Origin: Croceivirga sp.
GTDB taxonomy: Bacteria; Bacteroidota; Bacteroidia; Flavobacteriales; Flavobacteriaceae
Reading direction: 5' to 3'
Assembly (NCBI GenBank): GCA_028284665.1
Contig: JANQRG010000046.1
Location: 62,001 to 126,000, forward strand
Length of the DNA: 64,000 bases
Positions within the stretch are counted from its first letter, which is position 1, and each line of letters starts with the position of its first letter. Of this stretch, positions 1 through 9,074 are shown in pieces. Made by a program: the position numbers and the translations under genes. The notes beneath the pieces are model-generated. The model ran no database searches and was not told the DNA's origin. It saw nothing but the letters and a program-made list of their open reading frames with translations.

Positions 1-363
1 GGTAAAACAAACCGAAGTGATCACTTGATGCCATTTGCCGGAGAGTTTTTGCAGCATTTCCTCAGCTTCCTTGGTAGTGGACGCTTTGGCAAGGGAGGTA
101 TTCTCGTGCCATACCACGGTATCCGAGGTGATTAGAATTTCACCCGGGTTTAAATCCGAATGCAACGCGCTTGCTTTTAGTTCGGCGAGATAGTTCGAAA
201 TCTCAGCAGCTTGTAAGTGATCCGGATACACCTCATTTACATCCGGGATACGGATTTCAAAAGGGATGCCCATCTCTTCAAAGAATCGTTTTCTTCGCGG
301 TGATCCCGATGCCAATATAATGCTACGATCTTCTAATTTTTTGGCCAGAGGGTTTTCAATCAT
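1..363 (-). CDS. maf: Maf-family nucleotide pyrophosphatase, C-terminus cut by window edge
   Basis: The first 121 residues of a Maf/YhdE-type NTP pyrophosphatase, which hydrolyses non-canonical or modified nucleoside triphosphates to monophosphates in the cytoplasm. Reading the minus strand from the ATG at 363 gives a continuous frame to the window edge. The family signature ASGSPRRKRFF lies at residues 18-28, and a second conserved acidic segment, ITSDTVVW, near residues 77-84 matches the usual (A/S)DTVV active-site motif. The start overlaps the end of the KdsC-like gene by 8 bp, so the two are probably translationally coupled in one transcript. Family proteins are about 190-200 residues, so roughly 70 residues are missing beyond base 1. 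The family call is firm; exact nucleotide specificity cannot be read. Confidence 0.93.
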   Translation of the reverse strand, partial: MIENPLAKKLEDRSIILASGSPRRKRFFEEMGIPFEIRIPDVNEVYPDHLQAAEISNYLAELKASALHSDLNPGEILITSDTVVWHENTSLAKASTTKEAEEMLQKLSGKWHQVITSVCFT

Positions 364-883
364 TTTTCGAACTATAGTTGGTATTCCAATCCCCCCTTAC
401 CTTCAATACCTGTTCAATAATATCCCGCACACAACCTTCCCCTCCATTTTTGTGACTCACATAATCACAAATAGCTTTTACTTCCGCAACCGCATTCTGT
501 GGGCAACTGGCAAGCGCTACCCTCCTCATAGGAGGAATATCCGGGAGATCATCACCCATATAGATCACCTGCTCCGGAGCGATCTTGTGACGCTCCAGAT
601 ACTCCATAAGCGGTTGCTCTTTATGATGCGCTCCAAGGTAGACATCCGTTACCCCCAGTCCTTTTAGGCGGTCTCGTACGCCTTCATTACTTCCTCCGGT
701 AATAATGCAAATATTGTAACCCTGTAACAACGCAGTTTTTATGGCATAACCGTCCTTCACATTCATTTTTCGAAGCATTTCTCCATTGGTGGTTACCAGG
801 ATAGAACCGTCGGTTAATACGCCATCCACATCCAATATAAACGTGTTGATATCCTTAAGGTATTCTTTATAGTTTTTTTTCAT
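356..883 (-). CDS. HAD-family phosphatase, KdsC-like (KDO 8-phosphate phosphatase type)
   Basis: A 175-residue HAD hydrolase of the C0-capped KdsC type, which removes phosphate from 3-deoxy-D-manno-octulosonate 8-phosphate in lipopolysaccharide core synthesis. Motif I is DVDGVLTDG at residues 18-26 (Asp18 nucleophile, Asp20 acid/base). Motif II is the ITGG(S) strand near residue 60 and motif IV is MGDDLPDIPPM near residue 110. The length fits KdsC and rules out capped HAD enzymes. It overlaps the DUF2520 gene upstream by 17 bp and maf downstream by 8 bp, giving a compact three-gene unit. The enzyme class is sure; KDO8P as substrate is a family-based inference, since related proteins act on other sugar phosphates. 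Confidence 0.88.
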   Translation of the reverse strand: MKKNYKEYLKDINTFILDVDGVLTDGSILVTTNGEMLRKMNVKDGYAIKTALLQGYNICIITGGSNEGVRDRLKGLGVTDVYLGAHHKEQPLMEYLERHKIAPEQVIYMGDDLPDIPPMRRVALASCPQNAVAEVKAICDYVSHKNGGEGCVRDIIEQVLKVRGDWNTNYSSKND

Positions 884-1628
884 AGAGTTCTTGTATTGAA
901 TGGCTCATCACTTCATAGATATTTCGGTGTGTAGGATTTTTGAGCATTTCCAGATGTTTTTGCATCGTAGCGGCATCTTGCCGTCTTGCCGGTCCCGTTT
1001 GCGCCTTCTTAGGCGGCAAAAATCGCATTTTATTGGCAGTTTCCAGGATTAGCGGATGCAATAGTTCAAAATTAATCTCCTGCTCCTTGCAGATCTCCTG
1101 AGCCAAATAATACAAGTAGTTGCTGAAATTGTTGGCAAAAATAGCCGCAAGATGCAGCTGTAAACGTTGTTGAGAGTCCATTCTACACACAGTACGAGAA
1201 AGGGATTTAGCCAATACCTCCAATACCTGAAAATCTTTCTCGTGTTCCGCCTCCAGGCAAATGGGAATGGTGGTAAAATTGACGGGGATATCCCGGGTAA
1301 AGGATTGCAACGGATAGAAAACCGCTCTTCTGCTGTTCGGTAAGCTCGTAATGGGAACAGCTCCCGAAGTATGTGCGACGAGACCTTTCTTTTGTCTAAT
1401 ACCTGCGGCTACCTCAGGGATAGCGTCATCGTTTACCGCAATAAGATAAAGATCGGCATCAACAATAGTTTCTGCTGACGTGGTCACCAAAGTGTTGTAT
1501 TCAAAATCCTTTAACCCTTGCTCATTTCTTCCGTACACTTGAACTACGCGTACGGTAGCAGAGGAGTTAATAGCCTGGTATAGATGATGTGCAACATTTC
1601 CGTTTCCTAGTAATACAATAGTGAGCAT
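867..1628 (-). CDS. Rossmann-like / DUF2520 domain protein
   Basis: A predicted NAD(P)-binding protein of the Rossmann-like plus DUF2520 type (ProC/F420-oxidoreductase-like fold). With the ATG at 1628 the protein begins directly with a beta strand and the dinucleotide loop LLGNGNVAHHL (GxGxxA type) at residues 6-16. An upstream ATG at 1658 would add ten residues ahead of this strand and is less likely. The C-terminal half (from about residue 120) contains the helical dimerisation segment seen in DUF2520, including LHLAAIFANNFSNYL. The reaction is not established for this family. It is the first gene of the overlapping DUF2520 / KdsC-like / maf unit and is transcribed divergently from ccsBA. 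Confidence 0.85.
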   Translation of the reverse strand: MLTIVLLGNGNVAHHLYQAINSSATVRVVQVYGRNEQGLKDFEYNTLVTTSAETIVDADLYLIAVNDDAIPEVAAGIRQKKGLVAHTSGAVPITSLPNSRRAVFYPLQSFTRDIPVNFTTIPICLEAEHEKDFQVLEVLAKSLSRTVCRMDSQQRLQLHLAAIFANNFSNYLYYLAQEICKEQEINFELLHPLILETANKMRFLPPKKAQTGPARRQDAATMQKHLEMLKNPTHRNIYEVMSHSIQELYEKKL

Positions 1629-1689
1629 GACCAAAGGTATAAACTTCAACAGATTCATTTTATCAAAGAATTAACAAAATTGTTGAGCC

Positions 1690-1703
1690 TTTTACATGTA
1701 AAA
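1690..1703. promoter_or_regulatory. Perfect 14-bp palindrome between divergent genes
   Basis: TTTTACATGTAAAA is a perfect dyad lying between the divergent DUF2520 gene (start 1628) and ccsBA (start 1762). Its centre is about 36 bp upstream of the ccsBA -7 element, where a dimeric regulator would sit. The binding protein is unknown, and a chance AT-rich palindrome is possible. Confidence 0.4.
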
Positions 1704-1731
1704 CTATCCTGTAAAATCACCTAAAACGCTG

Positions 1732-1739
1732 TAATTTTG
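1732..1739 (+). promoter_or_regulatory. ccsBA promoter, -7 element TAATTTTG
   Basis: TAATTTTG matches the Bacteroidota -7 consensus TAnnTTTG and ends 23 bp before the ccsBA ATG. I see no good TTTG at the usual -33 spacing. The palindrome at 1690-1703 occupies that area, which would fit a regulated promoter. Confidence 0.6.
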
Positions 1740-1761
1740 CAAGCCAAACGACCAGAGCATT

Positions 1762-4700
1762 ATGATCGAGGTAATAAAGAAGACCTTGTTTTCCACTAAA
1801 CTTATGGCAGCGCTCTTTTTGGTTTTTGCTGCTGCTATGGGAATAGGGACATTCATTGAGAGTAGGTACAGTACAGAAACGGCTAGAATCTACATTTACA
1901 ATGCTACCTGGTTTGAGGCCATTATGGTCTTCTTTGTACTCAATTTTATCGGCAATATTTTCAGGTACCGTTTGCTACGTTGGAAAAAGTGGCCCGTCCT
2001 GATGCTCCATCTATCGTGGATATTAATTATCGTTGGTGCTTTTGTTACCCGATACATCAGCTACGAGGGAATGATGCCCATTCGGGAGGGGAGTGCGGAA
2101 AATGTCTTTTATTCTGACAAAACCTTTCTTACTGCCTATATTGATGGGGAAATCAATGGTGAAACAAGACGAAAAATCCTTGAGGATGACATTTTGGTAA
2201 CCCCGGAAGGGAAACGATCCAGTCTCCCATGGCGTGACGATTTTGCAGGCACCCCATTTACCATAGCATATGCAGGCTTTATTAAAGGTGCCAAAGAAGG
2301 GTTAGTTACGGATCCAACAGGACAGGAATACCTGAAGATCGTAGAAGCCGGAGATGGGCAACGTCATGAACATTATCTGGAAAATGGAAAGGTGAGCAGT
2401 ATCCATAATGTGTTATTCGCTTTAAATCGGGAAACCAAGGGTGCTATCAATATCTTCACCTCGGGGGAACAATACGAAATTAGATCTCCCTTTGAGGGCG
2501 GATTTATGCGAATGGCAGATCAATTCCAGGGGCAGGTGCTAAAAGATAGTCTACAGCCCCTGCAACTACGTTCCTTATATACCTTGGCGGGGATGCAGTT
2601 CGTTTTTCCGGAACCGCTTACTAGAGGGGTTTATGACGTGGTTGAAGTTCCAAAAGATCAGATAACAGAGCAGACTCAGGATGCCCTTGTAGTGGCCATA
2701 ACGGTAAACGGGCAAACCGTTGAGAAAAAGTTGCTGGGAAGCCAGGGGCCATCAGATTTTTCGGATAAGTTTTCGTTAGGAGGTCTTGAGTTTTCTTTGC
2801 GGTTCGGATCAAAAGTACACCAGCTCCCGTTTCGGGTGCGACTTAATGATTTTATTGCGGAAAAATATCCGGGAACGGAAACCAGCTACAGCTCCTTTAT
2901 GAGCAAAATTACGGTAGAAGACCAACGCCCCTTTGATTATGATATTTATATGAATCATATTCTTGATCATAGGGGATATCGGTTCTTTCAGTCCAGTTTT
3001 CATCCGGATGAGAAAGGGACGGTACTCTCTGTCAATCATGATCAATGGGGAACATGGATCACTTATGTAGGTTATTTTCTGTTATACCTGGGGCTTATGG
3101 GGATCATGTTTTTTGGGAAAACCCGTTTCAAAGAACTCGCCGGGGCTTTGGAGAAGGTGAAGCGTAAGAAAGCCACTTTAGCGACTATTATTATCCTGCT
3201 TTTATCCGTAAGTGGTCAGGCGCAGCAGGAAAGCCATGAGCATAACAGGCTACCCACTGCTGAAGAGGTAGATTCAGTTCTACAGGCTACCACAGTCAGA
3301 AAAGAACATGCTGAAGCATTTGGTGCTTTGGTGATACAGGACGAGGGTGGGCGTATGAAGCCTATTCATACCTTTTCCTCAGAGCTTTTACGCAAACTCA
3401 GCGGATCGGATCGTTACGATGATATGTCGGCGAACCAGGTATTTCTCTCCATGATGCTAAATCCGCCACTATGGCTTAATGTAGAATTCATCAATGTTGG
3501 GGAAAGACAGAACGATAGCATCCGGGAAATTATAGGAGTTGAGAAGGGTAAGAAGTTCATTAAGGCAACCGACTATTTCGATGCCACCGGGATGTATAAG
3601 TTAAAGCCGTATCTGGAAGAAGCAACATCCACTACCAATCCCAATAAGTTTCAAAAGGACTTTATCAAAGTGCACGAACGATTTGGTTTATTGGATATGG
3701 CTTTGAACGGGAGGATATTGAAGATATTTCCGCTGTTGAACGATGAGAACAATAAGTGGATCTCAGCGTTGGAATTTCGTTCCGGGCAGTATCAGGTACA
3801 TGATTCCCTTTACGCCAATTTCATTGCAAATGGGTTACCCTATTACCTAAATACTTTACAAGGCGCTATTCAAACCGGGGATTACACTACAGCAGATAAA
3901 CTTCTGGATGCTTTTAAGCAAAATCAAAAAAATCACGGTGAAGAGGTACTCCCCAAAGAAAGGAAAGTAAAAACGGAGATTCTTTACAATAAACTGGACA
4001 TTTTCAACCGTTTGTTCAAATACTATGGTGCTGTAGGGCTCCTTTTGTTTTTGGTTCTGGTATTCCGAATCTTTAAGGATCGAGAACTATGGAAAGCCGC
4101 TACGTATTTTTTAAAGGGGGTGATCATACTCTTTTTTATTTGGCATACCGCGGGCCTTGCACTACGTTGGTATATATCGGGGCATGCCCCCTGGAGTAAT
4201 GCTTATGAGAGTATTCTGTATGTTGCCTGGGCCACTCTGGCCATTGGCCTGGCCTTTGGCAGAAAAAGTGAGCTCACTATTGCCGCAAGTACTTTTGTAG
4301 CGTCTATGTTACTGTGGATCGCACATCAAAGTTGGGTAGATCCTGCTATAGCCAATCTCGTACCGGTTCTGGATAGCTATTGGTTAATGATCCATGTAGC
4401 GGTAATTGTTGGTAGTTACGGCCCGCTTACAGTGGGAATGATACTGGGGGTTACGGCCTTGTTACTGATCATCCTAACCACTAAAAAGAACAAATCCCGA
4501 ATGGAACTCAATTTAAAGGAGTTAACCATTATCAATGAGTTGGCCCTAACGGTAGGATTGGTGATGCTTACCATTGGAAACTTCCTTGGAGGGCAGTGGG
4601 CCAATGAAAGCTGGGGACGGTATTGGGGTTGGGATCCTAAAGAAACCTGGGCGTTGGTCTCAATTATGATCTATGCCTTTGTTTTACACATGCGCCTGGT

Positions 4701-4932
4701 TCCCGGCTTGCGGGGAAGATGGACGTTTAATTTCATGAGCGTTGTTGCTTTCGGGGCAATTATGATGACGTATTTCGGAGTGAATTTTTATCTGGTGGGC
4801 TTGCATAGCTATGCCCAGTCTGGTGCGGCAGCCATCACTCCGGATTATGTGAAATATATAGTTCTCGGCGTAGTGATCCTGGGGGGTATCAGTTACTGGC
4901 GCTATCGGGCGAATTACGTACAGGTGAACTAG
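1762..4932 (+). CDS. ccsBA: Fused cytochrome c biogenesis protein CcsBA (ResB-CcsA)
   Basis: A 1056-residue fusion of the two system II cytochrome c maturation components, which exports haem across the inner membrane and attaches it to periplasmic apocytochromes. The N-terminal ResB/CcsB part (about residues 1-460) starts with membrane helices at roughly 10-30, 50-65 and 75-95, then a large periplasmic domain and another helix near 435. A further helix near residue 475 and a periplasmic linker lead into the CcsA part from about residue 750. This contains SGHAPWSNAYE and the haem-binding tryptophan-rich motif WGWDPKETW at residues 955-963, set among the last helices. The length is typical of Bacteroidota fusions. 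It is monocistronic here, with its own TAATTTTG promoter. Confidence 0.95.
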   Translation: MIEVIKKTLFSTKLMAALFLVFAAAMGIGTFIESRYSTETARIYIYNATWFEAIMVFFVLNFIGNIFRYRLLRWKKWPVLMLHLSWILIIVGAFVTRYISYEGMMPIREGSAENVFYSDKTFLTAYIDGEINGETRRKILEDDILVTPEGKRSSLPWRDDFAGTPFTIAYAGFIKGAKEGLVTDPTGQEYLKIVEAGDGQRHEHYLENGKVSSIHNVLFALNRETKGAINIFTSGEQYEIRSPFEGGFMRMADQFQGQVLKDSLQPLQLRSLYTLAGMQFVFPEPLTRGVYDVVEVPKDQITEQTQDALVVAITVNGQTVEKKLLGSQGPSDFSDKFSLGGLEFSLRFGSKVHQLPFRVRLNDFIAEKYPGTETSYSSFMSKITVEDQRPFDYDIYMNHILDHRGYRFFQSSFHPDEKGTVLSVNHDQWGTWITYVGYFLLYLGLMGIMFFGKTRFKELAGALEKVKRKKATLATIIILLLSVSGQAQQESHEHNRLPTAEEVDSVLQATTVRKEHAEAFGALVIQDEGGRMKPIHTFSSELLRKLSGSDRYDDMSANQVFLSMMLNPPLWLNVEFINVGERQNDSIREIIGVEKGKKFIKATDYFDATGMYKLKPYLEEATSTTNPNKFQKDFIKVHERFGLLDMALNGRILKIFPLLNDENNKWISALEFRSGQYQVHDSLYANFIANGLPYYLNTLQGAIQTGDYTTADKLLDAFKQNQKNHGEEVLPKERKVKTEILYNKLDIFNRLFKYYGAVGLLLFLVLVFRIFKDRELWKAATYFLKGVIILFFIWHTAGLALRWYISGHAPWSNAYESILYVAWATLAIGLAFGRKSELTIAASTFVASMLLWIAHQSWVDPAIANLVPVLDSYWLMIHVAVIVGSYGPLTVGMILGVTALLLIILTTKKNKSRMELNLKELTIINELALTVGLVMLTIGNFLGGQWANESWGRYWGWDPKETWALVSIMIYAFVLHMRLVPGLRGRWTFNFMSVVAFGAIMMTYFGVNFYLVGLHSYAQSGAAAITPDYVKYIVLGVVILGGISYWRYRANYVQVN

Positions 4933-4964
4933 CGCTTAAAAACACTACGAAATACACTTGTATA

Positions 4965-6242
4965 TTACTCCATCAACAAACGCATTAACTCCTCTGCGGC
5001 CACTTTTCCTTTTTCCTTTAGAAAGGGACGGGGCGTATTGTCACCGAGTTCAAAAACGATGGACGGGATTTGGTAACTTGCAAAGAAATGGTTTCTTGAG
5101 GTCATAGTGGGATACAACTTTTTTGAAGCACTTACATTGGCCTTCTTCTGAGGAAGTCTATCTTCAATACTTTCTATCCAGTCAAAAACTATTTTACCTT
5201 TTGCACCTGTGACCGTGGTATCCAAAGGATAATAAATATCGTCCCAGGTTGAATGGAAATCAGCCCCAAAAACAAAGGTATAACCTTCTTTATCCTTTTG
5301 CTGCAGAAAGTCACGGACAGATTGGGTCTCTGGTTGGTTAAAATCAGCCCAATCCCTGTTGAGGTCAATACCTCCAAAATTATGCCGCCAATGCCCATTA
5401 TCCACCCCATCCGGATTCATTAAAGGCACGCTAAAAATGGTGAATTCTCTTCGAAATACTTTGGCTTGTTCCGATTCCCCTGTAAGAGTTTCCATAAACG
5501 ATTTCATAGCGAGAAATCCTGTAACTTCCGGAGGATGCTGGAAAGAAATGATCATCAGGGCTTTTTTTGAATCCCCTCCGTTGACTTCCATTAGGTTAAT
5601 AGGTCGTTTTTCCCTGCTTTTCCCAATAGGGTAATTCGTTACAAAAGACTGTTGAGAAAGGGAGTCCACCCATTTTGTTACTCTCCTGGAAGTGTATAGT
5701 TCCTGGGCTGTGATCCAGGTCGGTTGTTCATCTATAGGAATGGTAATTTCTGCAAACTCAGGGGCCGCTTTCAACCCAAATTGGCCTTCCCCCGGGTTAA
5801 TGGGCTTAAATCGGCTACTGTCCAATACTTTAAAATATTGTCCATCTCTACTTATCTTGGGATAATATCGGTTACGGCTATCCTGATACGTAAACTTTAA
5901 AACGACCTCTTGTGGCATCGTGCTCCAGATCTTAAATCCATACCAGGGACTAGGGTTAACCGGGGTGTTTTCTGCGGTAAACCAAAGCGTATAATGATTC
6001 TCTCCATCGTGCACAACACCATTTAATCGCGCACCATCAAATTGATTGCTAAAAAAGACCGTGCTATCCTTTAGGGTCCAGATCCCTTTCCATTGCTTTT
6101 GAACCGGCCGGGTAGTTGTGGAAACCACAGGTGTAGGGCCTTGCCCTTGGTATCCCGATTTTTCCGTGATAGGTTCTGCGTTCTTACAAGAGCAAAAAAA
6201 CAGTACTACAGGAAATAAAAGCAGTTTAAAATACGCCTTCAT
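4965..6242 (-). CDS. M14-family zinc carboxypeptidase-like lipoprotein
   Basis: A secreted metallocarboxypeptidase-like protein. The ATG at 6242 is preferred over one at 6323 because it begins a lipoprotein signal (MKAYFKLLLFPVVLFFCSC) with the acylated Cys near residue 19. The zinc site is complete: HPPE with His236 and Glu239, then His330 in DFHSTWDD, and the general base Glu398 in VFELGDN. The substrate-binding LNRDW segment lies between them. An N-terminal beta-rich region of about 150 residues precedes the peptidase domain, a layout common in Bacteroidota M14 proteins. It is probably anchored to the outer or inner membrane and trims peptides. The substrate cannot be inferred. It is transcribed divergently from the MATE gene. 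Confidence 0.88.
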   Translation of the reverse strand: MKAYFKLLLFPVVLFFCSCKNAEPITEKSGYQGQGPTPVVSTTTRPVQKQWKGIWTLKDSTVFFSNQFDGARLNGVVHDGENHYTLWFTAENTPVNPSPWYGFKIWSTMPQEVVLKFTYQDSRNRYYPKISRDGQYFKVLDSSRFKPINPGEGQFGLKAAPEFAEITIPIDEQPTWITAQELYTSRRVTKWVDSLSQQSFVTNYPIGKSREKRPINLMEVNGGDSKKALMIISFQHPPEVTGFLAMKSFMETLTGESEQAKVFRREFTIFSVPLMNPDGVDNGHWRHNFGGIDLNRDWADFNQPETQSVRDFLQQKDKEGYTFVFGADFHSTWDDIYYPLDTTVTGAKGKIVFDWIESIEDRLPQKKANVSASKKLYPTMTSRNHFFASYQIPSIVFELGDNTPRPFLKEKGKVAAEELMRLLME

Positions 6243-6360
6243 ACATTTAGAATTAGCTACCTGAAAAATATTGAATTTTGTGAAAACAAAAAGTTTTATT
6301 CCCAATTCAAAACTTTTATGCATCTTTGCACCATCATGAAGTTATAAGAATTATGTACAC

Positions 6361-6424
6361 ACTAGCATTTCCGGAGCTGATCCTGACCAAGTAACCGAAA
6401 GGGAGTTTTTGGTTACCCGCTAGT
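6361..6424 (+). promoter_or_regulatory. Structured 5' leader before MATE gene, possible riboswitch
   Basis: Two nested pairings are visible. ACTAGC (6361-6366) pairs with GCTAGT (6419-6424), closing a domain that contains a second stem, GTAACC (6391-6396) with GGTTAC (6411-6416), around a 14-nt purine/T-rich loop. The 24-nt stretch between the two left arms is C/G-rich and could hold a binding pocket. The right arm is followed by a short T-run and then 33 nt to the MATE ATG. I could not match it confidently to a riboswitch class I know (TPP, guanidine-I, SAM and fluoride were considered). Confidence 0.45.
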
Positions 6425-6457
6425 TTTCTTCATTCTACAACACATAATTTCTTTATC

Positions 6458-7864
6458 ATGTCATCACAACCTTTTACAATAAAAAAACTATTCAGATACT
6501 TCTGGATTGCCGTTTCCGGTAAAGAAACAGAATTCACTACAGGGAGTATTCGCAAAGCGATTTTTATGCTTTCCATCCCCATGATCCTGGAGATGTTAAT
6601 GGAAAGTATCTTCGCCCTGGTGGATATTGCTTATGTTTCTCAAGTGAGCGTTAACGCTGTAGCCACGATTGGGTTAACGGAATCCGTAATTACCTTGGTC
6701 TATGCGGTGGCGATAGGACTAAGTATGGCCGCTACAGCAGTCGTAGCCCGCAGGGTAGGGGAAAAGGATATACAGGGTGCTCGGGAGGCAGCGGTACAAG
6801 CCATATTTTTGGGGATTTTGGTCGCGGTAATCGTGGGTGTAATAGGGTTCCTTTTCAACAAGGAGATCCTGGCACTAATGGGTGCTGAAGAAGACCTGAT
6901 CGAGGAAGGTCACGGCTACACCAAATGGTTGATTGGTGGGAACATCACCATTATGTTGCTCTTTTTGATCAATGCGATCTTTCGCGGTGCCGGGGACGCC
7001 AGTATTGCCATGTGGACACTGGTGCTTTCCAATGGGCTGAATATTATTTTAGATCCCATATTCATTTTTGGATTAGGACCTGTTCCGGAGTATGGTGTTA
7101 CGGGCGCTGCGATAGCCACCAATATCGGCAGGGGAACTGCGGTGCTTTTTCAACTGGGAATCTTGTTCTTTGGCTGGGGCAAGATTAAACTCATTGTTGC
7201 GGATGTTGTATTGAATGCCAAGGTGATGCTAAACCTCATCAAGGTATCTCTGGGAGGAATAGCACAGTTCCTGATCGGGACGTCAAGTTGGGTATTCCTG
7301 ATGCGGATCATGAGCGAATTTGGAAGTGAAATATTGGCGGGCTATACCATTGCCATACGGGTAATGATGTTTACCCTAATGCCTTCCTGGGGGATGAGTA
7401 ACGCTGCCGCTACTTTAGTAGGGCAGAACCTGGGCGCCAAACAACCGGATCGGGCAGAGCGCTCGGTTTGGAAAACGGGGAAATACAATGCCTTTTTTAT
7501 GGGTTTTGTGTCCTTGATCTATTTGTTGTTTGCCAAACAGATCGTAGGCTGGTTCAATGCAACTCCTGCCGTAGTGGAAAATGGGGCGCTTTGCCTCCAG
7601 ATTATTGCGGCGGGTTACGTTTTTTATGCCTACGGAATGGTGGTAACCCAGGCCTTCAATGGTTCCGGAGACACGCAAACCCCAACCAAGATCAATTTGA
7701 TCTCTTTCTGGACCTATCAGCTTCCCCTGGCATACGTGCTGGCACTTGTTTTAGATTTTGGTGCACTGGGAGTATTTATTGCGATCACTACAGCCGAGGT
7801 ATTGCTGGCGATAATTGCAATCGTTTGGTTTAAGAAAGGGAATTGGAAGTTGGTGAAGGTGTAG
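6458..7864 (+). CDS. MATE family efflux transporter
   Basis: A 468-residue multidrug-and-toxin-extrusion (NorM/DinF-like) transporter with about twelve hydrophobic helices arranged as two homologous halves. Each half opens with the family pattern: near residue 45 (SIPMILEMLMESIFALVDI) and again near residue 265. It would export cationic compounds across the inner membrane using a Na+ or H+ gradient. A hydrophilic N-terminus of about 35 residues precedes the first helix. A structured leader RNA lies directly upstream, so expression may respond to a ligand. The substrate is unknown; the PLP enzyme downstream starts 43 bp after the stop and may share the transcript. Confidence 0.92.
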   Translation: MSSQPFTIKKLFRYFWIAVSGKETEFTTGSIRKAIFMLSIPMILEMLMESIFALVDIAYVSQVSVNAVATIGLTESVITLVYAVAIGLSMAATAVVARRVGEKDIQGAREAAVQAIFLGILVAVIVGVIGFLFNKEILALMGAEEDLIEEGHGYTKWLIGGNITIMLLFLINAIFRGAGDASIAMWTLVLSNGLNIILDPIFIFGLGPVPEYGVTGAAIATNIGRGTAVLFQLGILFFGWGKIKLIVADVVLNAKVMLNLIKVSLGGIAQFLIGTSSWVFLMRIMSEFGSEILAGYTIAIRVMMFTLMPSWGMSNAAATLVGQNLGAKQPDRAERSVWKTGKYNAFFMGFVSLIYLLFAKQIVGWFNATPAVVENGALCLQIIAAGYVFYAYGMVVTQAFNGSGDTQTPTKINLISFWTYQLPLAYVLALVLDFGALGVFIAITTAEVLLAIIAIVWFKKGNWKLVKV

Positions 7865-7907
7865 GATGCTTTCGATTTTACTATTTTTAGTCGATTAAAT
7901 GTATTTG

Positions 7908-9074
7908 ATGAAAACTAAAAAGGGAATCAATACCATATGCGCACATGTTGGCGGGGTCAAAGATGAGCGCTTCAAAGGAGCGATATCACCTTTGTATATG
8001 GCTACCTCCTATGCTTTTGACGATATTGATGAAAAGCGGTATCCCCGGTATTTTAATACACCCAACCAGCAGGCGTTGGTACAAAAGATTGCGGCTTTGG
8101 AACATACCGAATCCGGTATGATCTTCGGAAGTGGGATGGCGGCTATTAGCCATACGCTAATGGCCTTTTTGAATGCCGGGGACCATATTGTGTTTCAGCA
8201 AACGTTGTACGGCGGCACCTATAATTTTGCCACGACCCAACTGGAAAAATATGGGATTTCCTATTCTTTCACTAAGGGATGGCAAACAGCAGATTTTGAT
8301 CGGGAAATTCGACCCAACACCAAGCTGATTTATGTAGAAACACCATCGAATCCCTTATTGACCATTACTGATTTAGAGGCGGTTGGGGCATTAGCTAAAT
8401 CGAAGGGAATACTTACTGTGATCGACAACACTTTTGCCAGCCCGGTGAATCAAAATCCTGCAGACTTTGGGATAGATATCATACTACATAGTGCCACCAA
8501 ATACATGGGAGGGCATTCCGATATCTGTGCCGGAGCTGTTGCTGCTTCCAAAGAACATATTGAACGTTTATGGCACTCTTCCATTTGTTTTGGAGGGAGT
8601 TTAAGCGATCAAACCGTTTGGCTTTTGGAACGGAGTTTAAAGACCATGGGACTGCGGGTTAAGACACAAAGCGATAATGCCCTGGCCCTGGCAAAACAAC
8701 TCGAACAACAAGAAGACATTGCAGCGGTACACTATCCCGGATTGGAATCCCATCCTGAACATGAATTGGCGAAAAAACAGATGCATGGTTTTGGAGGAAT
8801 GTTATCGTTTGAATTGCATGCTTCTTTAGATGCCTTACAGTTTATGCGATCATTACAACTAATTAAACCTTCCATGAGTCTGGCTGGTATAGAAAGTACA
8901 GTAACTTCTCCGGTGATGACCTCCCACGCTTTGATGGATCCTGAGGATAGAAAAAAACAAGGGATCAATGACGGACTAATTCGTTTTTCTGTGGGGATTG
9001 AGGAGGAAGAAGACCTGGTTAACGATATCATTCAGGCGGTTGAACAGGTCAAATCTAAATCGATAATACTCTAA
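7908..9074 (+). CDS. Trans-sulfuration PLP enzyme (cystathionine gamma-synthase/lyase or methionine gamma-lyase type)
   Basis: A PLP-dependent enzyme of the Cys/Met metabolism family, about 388 residues. The ATG at 7908 places MKTKKGINTICAHVGG at the N-terminus, as in relatives; an ATG three codons earlier (7899) is also possible. The PLP Schiff-base lysine is Lys198 in HSATKYMGGHSD, and the SGMAAI cofactor-phosphate loop is near residue 80. Sequence alone does not separate cystathionine beta/gamma-lyase, gamma-synthase and methionine gamma-lyase. The stop and the bshB1 start overlap as TAATG, implying coupled translation. Since bacillithiol contains cysteine, a role in cysteine supply or thiol turnover is a reasonable inference. 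Confidence 0.88.
   Translation: MKTKKGINTICAHVGGVKDERFKGAISPLYMATSYAFDDIDEKRYPRYFNTPNQQALVQKIAALEHTESGMIFGSGMAAISHTLMAFLNAGDHIVFQQTLYGGTYNFATTQLEKYGISYSFTKGWQTADFDREIRPNTKLIYVETPSNPLLTITDLEAVGALAKSKGILTVIDNTFASPVNQNPADFGIDIILHSATKYMGGHSDICAGAVAASKEHIERLWHSSICFGGSLSDQTVWLLERSLKTMGLRVKTQSDNALALAKQLEQQEDIAAVHYPGLESHPEHELAKKQMHGFGGMLSFELHASLDALQFMRSLQLIKPSMSLAGIESTVTSPVMTSHALMDPEDRKKQGINDGLIRFSVGIEEEEDLVNDIIQAVEQVKSKSIIL

Noticed and set aside
4965-6323. Longer N-terminus of the M14 protein from the ATG at 6323
   Set aside because: It would place 27 residues before a clear lipoprotein signal peptide; the ATG at 6242 is the natural start.
6361-6424. TPP, guanidine-I, SAM or fluoride riboswitch
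   Set aside because: The diagnostic consensus strings of these classes are not present; only the general two-stem form can be supported.
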